A stretch of 64,000 nt of DNA from Isochrysis galbana. Lineage: Eukaryota; Haptophyta; Isochrysidales; Isochrysidaceae. How positions within the stretch are numbered: position 1 is the first letter of the stretch; each line of letters opens with the position of its first letter. Shown here piece by piece: positions 55,912 through 64,000 of the stretch. The notes beneath the pieces are model-generated. The model saw only the letters and a program-made list of their open reading frames with translations. It was not told the DNA's origin and made no database searches. The DNA is taken from assembly GCA_018136815.1 (NCBI GenBank), contig CM030945.1, positions 346,605-410,604 on the forward strand, written 5' to 3'. The position numbers and the translations under genes were made by a program.

Positions 55912-57533
55912 GGGCGCACGCCGTGCCGGCGTGCGTCGGCGCCTTCTCTACCTACGCCTCCGCCACACGGACCCCGGCTTGCTCGCTGCCCTCCCGCCTC
56001 CTCTCTCCTGGAGGGTATTGTAGGTCGTTCCGACGAAGAAAGAGTAGAGTAAAAGATATGTCATGGGTATACTTGTAAAGTACTTTACTTGAGAAAGAAA
56101 GGCTCGTCTTTTTACTTGTGGTTTGCTCTGTGTTCACTCCTTTGGCGCTCGCACCTCGTCATACTATTACTCTACATGTTGTTACTATTACTCCTCTTTT
56201 TACTGGTGGTTAGAGTACTCTCTCTACTCTACTACTCTACATGCTACATGTTGTTTTATAGAGAGGCAGAGGCAGAGGAATCTTCTATTGCTATTGTCTA
56301 GGAGGAGCATTCAAATAGAAGAAGCAAGGACGGAGGGAGAGGTTCATCCAAGGGACGGATTATAGGCGTAGTACAAGTCCGCGATTTAAAAAAAAATCGA
56401 CCCCGACCCCCGATCCTCGAAAACAGGGGGTAAAAAATGAAAATGCGACCTCAAGAGCGAACCAGAAACCGGCACCGTATACGTATACGTCATAAACCGA
56501 CCCCCCCGAACCAACGCACACAGCGGAACGCTGAGAAAGCCGACCCCCCCGAACTTTCGAACACCACACCCGTTGAGAAACCGACCCCCTTGGGAGGCGG
56601 GAGTATACTCTTACAATATTGTATCTGACGAGACCCGAGACCGAGACGGAGCGCGCGTCCCCGCATTTCCATGAGAGAGAGAAGATGGCCGGTGAGGGGA
56701 GAACGCCTTCTTCTTCTCTCACTCTCACTCTCACTCTCTCTCTCTCTCTCCCCCCCCCCCCCTTATATAGGGGGAGCTCGCGATCATCTCCTTCTCCTCA
56801 AGTACATCTCCAGATCTAGGTGAGGAGTAGAGAGTAAAGACTCCCCAGCGGAAACGGGGGATTCGAGGAGGAAACGGGGGGGGGGGGGGGGGGAGGCATG
56901 CGCGCCCATCTCGCGGTGCCGTGCCAGTCGGTGCTACAGGGACACCGCGAGCTCCGCGGGCGGCCCTGGTGGCGTGTTCGGCGGTCCACTGGTATGAGAC
57001 GTAGCCGATGAGCCGCCGCGCCCTCGGGCCGCCCTTCCCCTGCTTCTCCGGGCCTGGCGTGGCCAACCTCGTGGTGATGTCGCCTCGAGAGCCGGGCATG
57101 CCATTGTCTTGTTGAGCATCCTGAGCACGGCTCACATGGCGCGGCTACCTCACAAAGCTCGGTCGTATGCTTACCTGGCGTTGCGTGCTAGCATTGCGTA
57201 TGGAGCGCTCGCTCGGTTCACAAGGCGTTTTTCGCAGCCTGCCTGGCTCGCCGCACTGCTCGTGCAGCTCACCTGGTGTGCCGTCACACCGCCTGCTCCA
57301 GGCTCGCAAGATGTGCCCGACTGGCGCGATATAGGTACAGCCGGCTTTCTGCTCCTAGGCCAGGCGTGCTTTCGCATGGCCTGTCTCGGCCGGGGAGAAG
57401 AGGGCCATTTTTGTTGCCGCCTATTTTTCCGTCGGCTTGGCTAGCACTACCCTCGTAGACCATGTGTTTGTTGTGGTGTGCTCAAATTTTGGCAGGTGGG
57501 CTCAGGGGAATCTGATGATGACGATGATTAATT
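55912..57533. other. Intergenic; AT/CT-rich then GC-rich, no gene recognised
   Basis: Contains TACT/CTACT-rich sequence (56040-56270); three GACCCCC(CC) repeats (about 56500-56595); a CT microsatellite with C run (56715-56762) directly followed by TTATATAGGGG, a possible TATA-like element; and a G run (56876-56893). Overlapping ORFs at 56731-57135 (minus) and 57109-57444 (plus) have no domain I recognise. Confidence 0.45.
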
Positions 57534-57715
57534 AATTTCTTAATAGTCTCACCGCACACGCGACCGTGCATCCTCTACTTTCTACTCACGTAGGAAACTT
57601 TCTACACCCCCACTCCCCCGGCCCTTTCCCCCCCGCCATCAGGCGACTCCCCCCGTGCACTACTAGGGGGATAGGGGAAAAGGGCTTAGATATGGTCCGG
57701 TGGCCCGCGCCCCCC
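57534..57715 (+). repeat. ~180-bp repeat, copy 2
   Basis: Matches 33672-33862. It directly precedes the tyrosine recombinase ORF. Confidence 0.85.
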
Positions 57716-57719
57716 CCCG

Positions 57720-59072
57720 GTGATCCGTTCCCTCCTTCCTCCTACGCCTACCGGGCTGGCGGCGTCCTCAGTCCCGACTTATCCTGTAAACAGGTGCGGA
57801 GCACCCCTGCAGGCGGCAGCGGGGTTGACGGCAGCCTGCCTTCCCCAGTCAGATGTTACGCCTGATCCCATCCGTGTCTTCAGGGTGGAGCGCGCGGTCG
57901 CCCGGCTCTCCGACAATCTGCCAGGGGGAGCAGCCTGGTTCCCGGAGTTCCCTCCCCAGTCCCTCCTCGACGTGGCGCTCGCGGCGGAGCGCCTCCTCGA
58001 TGCTGTGGAGGCGGCAAAGCTCACGCGGGACCCCCCCACGGAGAAGCCCGACGGACGGATGCCGGACGCGGCGGCCCTCCGCTACCTGGCGTCCTTCATA
58101 GCGACTTCCCCCCGTCAGCTCTTCCTGGCGCAAGGGGCAGGCGCGGACCATGAGGTGCGGGCCCACAATGAGTGGTCCATGTGCTTGTTTCAGGCTTTCC
58201 TCGCACACCAGGTGTCCGCCACGACCGGCGCGCACCTCGCCCCGGCGACCGTCGACGCCTACGTCTCGGCAGCAGCCGTAGCGCTGTCGCGGGCACTAGC
58301 CTTCCCCGTACTCGCGCAGCGATTCCGCCTCAAGCACCTCCAGAGGGTCAGCGGGCCTCCCGAAGCGGCGGCGGATAGGGCGGACCGAGCCAAGCGGGTG
58401 GGTATCCGCAGCTCGCACCTGCGCGCCCTAGCGCCGGCGCTCGCCTCCTCGCAGCATCCCGAAGACGCGAACCTCTGGGCGGCGGCTTGCGCCGCGCATG
58501 CCCTCCTCCTCCGTGGCGGAGAGGTGGCAGAGATCCGCCTGTGCGACGTGCAGGAGCAGCGGCATGGCAGCCGCAATTGCCTCATGGTGCACGTGCGGGC
58601 ACTCAAGAAGTCGACGGATAGGCGCTACCCGCTGCTTCTGCCCGAGCAGGCGGGCGACGCGGCCTGCGCATACTCGGCGATGCGGCGCCTGGCAGCGGTG
58701 GACCCGCAGGGCCGGCACAGCGACGGCCTCGGCCCCTTTTTCCGCTCCCGCGCCGCAGGTAGCCGGGGAGGGTCCTTCTCTCCTCAGCCCATCTCCACGG
58801 CAGCCCTGAACCACTACGCCAAGAGGCTGGCCGCGCGCCTCCATGGCGCCCTCGACCCCGCGCATGTGGGAGCCCACAGTTTTCGCATCGGTGGTGCGAC
58901 GGACCTCGCAGACGCGGGGGGCACCTCGCAGCAGCTGAAGGCGCGCGGGCGGTGGGATTCCGACGTGGCAGCCATTTACGCTGTCGCATTCATCCTAGAT
59001 GATGCGATTTCCAGGCTCTTATTTCCAGGTCCTTCGCCGTGCGGCCACACGGTGAAGCTCAGGTACTTCTAG
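57720..59072 (+). CDS. Tyrosine recombinase of a DIRS/Crypton-like mobile element
   Basis: A 450-codon ORF. The C-terminal half has the tyrosine-recombinase layout: Arg in LLLRGGEVAEIR (~264), Lys in LKKSTD (~295), HSFR (~385-388), GRW (~410-412) and the candidate nucleophile Tyr in AAIYAV (~419). Residues ~100-200 are an alpha-helical core-binding region (AYVSAAAVALSRAL). Such enzymes cut and rejoin DNA through a 3'-phosphotyrosine and mobilise DIRS, Ngaro and Crypton elements. No reverse transcriptase is next to it, so the type is undecided. The first ~45 residues are low complexity; the true start may be internal. Confidence 0.85.
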   Translation: MIRSLLPPTPTGLAASSVPTYPVNRCGAPLQAAAGLTAACLPQSDVTPDPIRVFRVERAVARLSDNLPGGAAWFPEFPPQSLLDVALAAERLLDAVEAAKLTRDPPTEKPDGRMPDAAALRYLASFIATSPRQLFLAQGAGADHEVRAHNEWSMCLFQAFLAHQVSATTGAHLAPATVDAYVSAAAVALSRALAFPVLAQRFRLKHLQRVSGPPEAAADRADRAKRVGIRSSHLRALAPALASSQHPEDANLWAAACAAHALLLRGGEVAEIRLCDVQEQRHGSRNCLMVHVRALKKSTDRRYPLLLPEQAGDAACAYSAMRRLAAVDPQGRHSDGLGPFFRSRAAGSRGGSFSPQPISTAALNHYAKRLAARLHGALDPAHVGAHSFRIGGATDLADAGGTSQQLKARGRWDSDVAAIYAVAFILDDAISRLLFPGPSPCGHTVKLRYF

Positions 59073-60016
59073 GTTGGTAGGGTTCGTCCCTAGCGATCTA
59101 GAATTCGAGTTCTCGTTTCGTTCCTTCTAGCCTGTTTGTCAGGTCTAGATTCCAGGTTTCCTCCTTTCGGGTAATCTTGACCCAAAGGAGCCAGGTCGCC
59201 TGTTGCTCGCTGCGCGCTTGTCTCAGGCTCTCGAGTTACCTTGTGAAGGCTTGTTTAGCTTCTTGCAAGGCTTGTTGTTTCTTGTTGAGTTCCGGTTCTT
59301 GCTTGGGACTTGCTCACTTTCACTTTCGTTGTCGTTGTCGTCCAGGCCTGTTCTTCGTAGGTTCCGCTTGGCTTGGTTAGGGTTTCGTTGCCTTCCGGCG
59401 TTTGGCGTTCGCGTTGGCGTTCGGAAACTTCCTCTCACATTCCCTAGGTCCGCTACCCTTGGCTTGTAGGTCCTTGCTTCTTTCTTCTCGGTCAAGGTTT
59501 TGGCGAGCGAGTCGGTTGCTCTAGCCGCTCGAGATTTGAGGTTTAATTTGCCATCTCCCCTTGGAGACCGGTGTAGGTTCGCTTCCTAGGTGAGGGAATC
59601 TTTCCCCTTGATGCAAGTTACATGCAAGCCTTGGCCCCTTTGGTGTTCCTTCCCCTTGGTTGCTACTCAGGGTTGTTCGTTAGAAGCGTCTAGAAGGTTC
59701 ACGCTCAACGGCAAGATTTCCTCTGTCGTGAAGACATCTCGTTGCGATCTGTATCCAAAGTGATCGCCGTGGTCGCGCGACAGGACGCTCCCCTTCGGAC
59801 TCTCCGCTACGTGGGAAGTTACAACGGAGACACGCTCCGGCCGTCGCTGCGGAGTCTCTCTCTCTCTCTCGCTCTCTCTCTCCGTCTCTCGCGACGTGTT
59901 TGAGTTATCGGTGATTTGGGGTCGCGGTTGCTTGATAATTTGCTTGGTTTGGGTGAATGATTCCGGTGTGTTCGTGAGTCGGTGTAACCTGTTGTTCTCA
60001 GCTTCGTTGTCCGTCG
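59073..60016 (+). other. Leader/LTR-like region upstream of gag
   Basis: Pyrimidine-rich. GAGGTTTAATTTGCCATCTC (59533) resembles GGTTTAATTTGCTATCTCCC inside the 288-bp LTR-like repeats, so I read this as divergent LTR and leader of the element that encodes the following gag. A short CT microsatellite lies at 59855-59885. Confidence 0.5.
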
Positions 60017-62899
60017 TTGTTCGCTGCGTCGCTGCACTCAAGCAGCTTAGGCTCCCTCCCTGAGGGAAGAGTTCTTTGTAGGTCTAACAATCTCTTACAA
60101 CCCATCACACTAGGGCCGCTAGGAGCGCCTCGCCGCCCCACAGTCCTTCGTTCGCCGTTCGTTCCCTGTCCATACACCCGAATGGGGTTGCCCGACCCAG
60201 TCCAGAATTTCATTCACCCGACTCCCGGTGGGGAGGAGGGACAAAGCGCCGCGCTAGCCGCCGGTGCCGCTCGCGACGGAGTGGCTCAGAGCCCTCCGGC
60301 TCCGCTCGACTCGACAAGCACGAAATCGAAGCTTGCGTCCTCGGCCGCAGAGGAGGAACCCCTCAGGGAACCTTCTCTGCCCGCTGCAGCTTTTGCTCCC
60401 GTGGGATGTCCGAGTGATCCCACGGCTTCTGAGGCTACACCAATGGCACCCATCACCCCGGCTGCTATCTCCACGACTGGCTCCGATCAGCTCGTGGCGG
60501 ATGGCGAGGATTTGTCCGCTTCCTTCGGCACCCACCGGGTGCAATCACAGCGGGCCATGGTGGGGCATGACCCTCTCCCGCATGAAGCCAACTTCAGCGT
60601 CGCTGAGTTGGCCAATGAGGTGGAGGAGGGTCCCCTCCCTCTGATTCAATTTGACCCGCCTCCTCACCTTCGAGATGATGAGTCTGAAGTGGGTGAAGCT
60701 GAGGTGATCAGCTTCCGAAGCCCAGCCTACCGGGACTATGCCCCGCCGTCATCAAGGGGTGTCCTTGATCAAGAGAACCCTCCAATTGAGACGGCCGCGG
60801 CGCGTCACGATGCGGAAATGGTGAGGCTTCAAGCGGAGACCAACACCCTCAAAGGGGCTGTGGAGCGCCTACAGTCCTCCCTTGCCGCGGCAGAGGCGAG
60901 GGAGGGGCTTCTTCGAGATCAAGTTGAAGCAGGGTTCAAAGCCCTGACTCAGCTACTCCAAGCCCGCCAAGAGCCCACTTCAAGTCCGTCCATGGATCGG
61001 ACCGAGGCGGCTGCGGACTCTGCTAGGCCGGCTCAGAGGGAACCATCCATGGACGAGCTTCCTGCCCTAGACCCAAAGGGCCACGCCTCTCCGGCTACTA
61101 GGGTTCCACGGTCGGCGTACCCGACCTCCAAATCGGAACCCCGCCGCCAGGATCAGAGCCCTCACCGGGGCCCGACCCCGGTGGTGCCGTTCCGCCACCC
61201 TCGCGACCCCTGCCTTGCGGTGGGGATGGATGAGCGAGAGGCAGTTGTAAGCGAGTGGAAAAATCTCCTCGCCCTGCCCTCACGCGATCTGGCCGCCCTT
61301 TACCGCGACTCCGACGAGCATGAGCTCATCCATACCATTTTGAAGAGCAACCTCTCCCTGGCGGGCAACGTTTGGCATTGCCGAATTTTCATGGAGGAGG
61401 ACCACTTGCTCAAATGGGTGCGTAGCCGCTTCTCAGCAGAGCAAACCCTTCACCATCAGGTCAGGATGGGCAAAGAGCTTTCGGAGCTCCGCTTCCCAAA
61501 GGCCCTCGCCTCCGATAACGTTCAAACCGCGGCGACAGCCTGGAACGAATTTCGGCTAACTCTCATCAAGCCGTTGGAGCGGGCACTAGCGCTCGGCTGC
61601 GATCATCGCGAAATATTTACCTCCCTCCTCGCGGCAGCCGGAGCCAATTCCAGCGGCAATTCTCGCATCTTCGCCTTCCTCCTCGATCTAGTGGAGGACC
61701 GGGCCCTCGCTCTCAATCCTGTCCTCGCTGCTGACGTCCTTCTTCGCAAATGCGACGGGACCTTCGCAAACGGGGCCGATGGTTTCGCGAAAGACTCGGC
61801 GTCGATGGAGTGGGACCGCATGAGGGAGCGCGAGGCCGGCGCTGATCTATGTGAGCTCAGCAAGAATTTGGTTCGCGCCTACATCCGCAAGCTTGGCGAT
61901 TCCGCGGTTGACTCCACCAACGTGTGGGATCATCCAAACATGGCCCATGAGATCAACCAGAGGTTCGAGGAAATCATTCGGAACGATAAGGTTGATCCTC
62001 AGCGCGGCGTCGACAATGCTATTAAATTTGCGGAGGTGCTCGCGGAGACTCGTTTCCGCGTAGAGAACCACGAGCTAGGTCGGTCGGCGCTCTCGTGCGT
62101 CAACCTCTGCCAACGGTACCTCAGCCCTTACGAGCAGGCCCGGGTGAAGCGTCATCAATCCCGGACCTCGACGAAGCAAACCGCGGCTAGCGTACGCACT
62201 AAGGCCTCAGGCGAGGCAAAGAACGAGACATCCTCGTCCCAGAAGACCGCTTCGACCACGGACATGGTCGCCGCCGTGCAGGCAGCTGTCCAAGCCACCG
62301 TGGCTGAAGCTCTTCGCGGACAGGGACACTCGCCTGCTTCGAAGCCTGATTATCGGGCTGCTGCACCGCCGGCAAGTTACCACTCCAACTCACCGTTGCC
62401 GGCTATACTAACCGATCCACCCGGTCGAAAGGGAGGCTCGTCTCGGCCGCCCAGCCGTCGCTGCGATCCGCCGGCGAACGGCCAAGGGCTACCGCCTGAC
62501 TTGGGCGTATCCCGGTGGACGCCCGAGCTTTGGAATCGGGCCCGAGCCCGCTTCTGGGCCGTAGCAGGCTATGCCAAGCACCCAAGGGTCTCGGCGGCGC
62601 TAGCAAAGTGCCGACCGGCCGATAATTCAATGGAAACTCCACGGACGGACGATATCAATAGGGGAATCACCGAATGGACGAACGAAAACGGCTGTGCCTT
62701 CTGCGCTTTCCGACCTCACGCTCCTCCTGGCACTCCAGCCAGCGAAGCCTGGAAATATGGCACGGGAGACGGTGCTCACAACCCCGTCATCTGTCAGCCA
62801 TATATCCGCTTTCTGTGTGAGGCTGGCTGCGGAGAGTGCGGATCGGACGAGCACATTCATAAGCTTCTTCGCTCGATGGTCCGGGTTAAGCCTCAGTAG
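60017..62899 (+). CDS. Gag polyprotein of an LTR-type retrotransposon
   Basis: A 960-codon ORF ending in TAG. Residues 1-~250 are Pro/Ser/Ala-rich, with ATG at 60182 (MGLPDPVQNF) a possible alternative start. A short coiled coil occupies ~257-310. An alpha-helical capsid-like region runs ~400-710 (WKNLLALPSRDLAALYRD, FAFLLDLVEDRALALNP). Next come DMVAAVQAAV and RARARFW, which recur at 16.4-16.8 kb, and a C-terminal Cys-containing segment (GCAFCAFRP...WKYGTGDGA...CEAGCGECG) that recurs in copy B at 12.4 kb. The protein would assemble element particles. The region after the stop stays open in the same frame. It looks intact, hence possibly young. Confidence 0.75.
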   Translation: MFAASLHSSSLGSLPEGRVLCRSNNLLQPITLGPLGAPRRPTVLRSPFVPCPYTRMGLPDPVQNFIHPTPGGEEGQSAALAAGAARDGVAQSPPAPLDSTSTKSKLASSAAEEEPLREPSLPAAAFAPVGCPSDPTASEATPMAPITPAAISTTGSDQLVADGEDLSASFGTHRVQSQRAMVGHDPLPHEANFSVAELANEVEEGPLPLIQFDPPPHLRDDESEVGEAEVISFRSPAYRDYAPPSSRGVLDQENPPIETAAARHDAEMVRLQAETNTLKGAVERLQSSLAAAEAREGLLRDQVEAGFKALTQLLQARQEPTSSPSMDRTEAAADSARPAQREPSMDELPALDPKGHASPATRVPRSAYPTSKSEPRRQDQSPHRGPTPVVPFRHPRDPCLAVGMDEREAVVSEWKNLLALPSRDLAALYRDSDEHELIHTILKSNLSLAGNVWHCRIFMEEDHLLKWVRSRFSAEQTLHHQVRMGKELSELRFPKALASDNVQTAATAWNEFRLTLIKPLERALALGCDHREIFTSLLAAAGANSSGNSRIFAFLLDLVEDRALALNPVLAADVLLRKCDGTFANGADGFAKDSASMEWDRMREREAGADLCELSKNLVRAYIRKLGDSAVDSTNVWDHPNMAHEINQRFEEIIRNDKVDPQRGVDNAIKFAEVLAETRFRVENHELGRSALSCVNLCQRYLSPYEQARVKRHQSRTSTKQTAASVRTKASGEAKNETSSSQKTASTTDMVAAVQAAVQATVAEALRGQGHSPASKPDYRAAAPPASYHSNSPLPAILTDPPGRKGGSSRPPSRRCDPPANGQGLPPDLGVSRWTPELWNRARARFWAVAGYAKHPRVSAALAKCRPADNSMETPRTDDINRGITEWTNENGCAFCAFRPHAPPGTPASEAWKYGTGDGAHNPVICQPYIRFLCEAGCGECGSDEHIHKLLRSMVRVKPQ

Positions 62900-64000
62900 G
62901 GGTCCGGCGGGGTCCCCGTCCTTCAAACCCTGGCGGAGAACATCGCGGGCGGTGGGCCTGAACGCCACCACCACCATCCCGATCCGATCCCTACGCCGCT
63001 TGGGGAGAAGAGCTGTCGACGCGGCGATTCTCCCCCTGTCTCTAGCTCTATTCAGTCCTCGACGGTGGGAGCCGCCTCGCCGGCTGAAGCCCCCGCCGAA
63101 CGGCTATCTCGGAAGCCGGAGTCGACACTTGACCCGGGCTCCTGGAAACAGGTTTGCCCCGGAGATAGTCGCGACCCGACTCTCCGAAATTCGTGTACGT
63201 CTACAAGTTCTTCTATTACTCCGCACGCTATTAGGATGTTAGGGGCCGATTCTCGCTCGCTGCCCCTCTTGGAATCTATTTCTACGGACACTATGCTGTC
63301 TTCGGTTTCTTCTAATTCTCCTAGGTCTTTCGACGCATCTTCATCCCTGGATTCACCCCCCGACGGCCCTGCCCAAGGGGGTGGGCTAGGTAGATTCGAC
63401 GCGTCTTCGGTCTCTTCGTTTCGTAAACAATCGGTTGTGAAGCCCTCGAGGGCTGTCGACTCGGTATCATCTTCTGCTCTAGGTTCTATGGATAGGTCCG
63501 ACGTGGCCGCTGCCGCGTCCGAAAATGTTGTTGGTGCTCTACCTGTTTCTGCTCTTTCCCGGCGGGACCCCACTGGAGACCTCTCTCCCAAGGGCCATAG
63601 CCGGAGCCGCTCTGCGGACAAATTGTCGTTGTCTACCGTAGGTTCTCGTGCAGTGGAGGCGGAGACTAGTGCCTCCTCCTCACCTCTCTCCCCGGTTCGT
63701 TATATTTCTCCGTCATCGTGTTCATTCTCTCGTCTCGAAGTTGCACCCGTTCTCGTTTCTGATCTGGTTCCCGACCCGGAAGGGTCGGCTTCCGGAGTCA
63801 ATGAAGATGAAGGTTCCAAGGGAGCTGCGGCTTTCCGCGCTCACGCCGTGGCCACCGCAGACTCGGGAGACGCAGGGGCCGTCGACTACGATCCCTCGTC
63901 GCGCACCATACGGACGCCGGCGTCTCCTCTTTCTCTCGGCTCTCCGGAGGATCCCCGTTCCAGGGATCGCCCGCCGGAGCCAACCCCCTTCAGGTCTAGC
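62900..64000 (+). CDS. Open pol-like frame following gag in frame after UAG, runs off the window
   Basis: From the codon after the gag stop (62897-62899, CAG TAG GGG) the same frame has no stop for ~367 codons to the window edge. It begins GSGGVPVLQTLAENIAGGG and is Ser/Pro/Asp-rich. No protease or reverse transcriptase motif is reached, so calling it pol is an inference from position. Its first ATG is about 110 codons in (63232-63240), which makes independent initiation less natural than readthrough. Confidence 0.5.

Overview
The window is nuclear DNA from a flagellated unicellular eukaryote with a GC-rich genome, most likely an alga or related protist; the sequence does not let me name the lineage. 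The evidence is GT-AG introns (mostly 78-196 bp) that restore reading frames, an axonemal dynein heavy chain, the dynein-assembly factor CFAP298, a septin, an NADPH oxidase with an ectodomain type I associate with oomycetes and other protists, long GA/CT microsatellites, long G/C homopolymers and abundant retroelement debris. A 100-base run of N at 39154-39253 is an assembly gap.

Layout. 1-1.5 kb: broken mobile-element ORF (minus). 2.07-6.90 kb: five-exon NADPH oxidase (minus). 6.9-8.5 kb: microsatellite-rich DNA. 8.6-9.8 kb: alpha/beta hydrolase (minus). 10.1-13.1 kb: minisatellite and an internally deleted Ty3-like copy (minus, 'copy B'). 13.4-14.5 kb: CFAP298 (minus). 15.4-17.5 kb: palindrome-flanked AT-richer block, a gag fragment and a dispersed repeat. 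17.8-31.9 kb: DNAH10-type inner-arm dynein heavy chain (plus), about 4,632 aa from two exons. 32.1-33.9 kb: repeats, a small unknown ORF and a CCCH-finger ORF. 35.4-38.05 kb: five-exon septin (minus). 39.5-45.9 kb: Ty3/gypsy-type chromodomain element bounded by matching 288-bp repeats, abutting a second deleted copy. 47.0-48.0 kb: non-LTR-like retroelement fragment. 48.6-49.5 kb: FAM228-like protein (minus), divergent from an Fe(II)/2-oxoglutarate dioxygenase-like gene (49.8-51.0 kb, plus). 52.4-55.9 kb: repeats and a broken hAT transposase. 57.5-59.1 kb: tyrosine recombinase of a DIRS/Crypton-like element. 59.5-64.0 kb: gag of a further LTR-type element, followed after one UAG by an in-frame open pol-like frame running off the window.

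How the host genes relate. DNAH10, CFAP298 and perhaps FAM228 point to a motile cilium: the heavy chain is a subunit of inner-arm dynein I1/f, and CFAP298 is needed for dynein-arm assembly. The oxidase is predicted to be a secreted-side/plasma-membrane superoxide generator. The septin is predicted to be membrane-anchored and filament-forming.

The most interesting observations are a septin whose GTPase domain is split by a coiled coil between P-loop and switch II; an NADPH oxidase fused to a large Cys-containing ectodomain; five scattered copies of a stem-loop with compensatory base changes immediately upstream of an ATGG start; and a gag-UAG-pol arrangement compatible with stop-codon readthrough. 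No CRISPR array, rRNA or tRNA gene was recognised.
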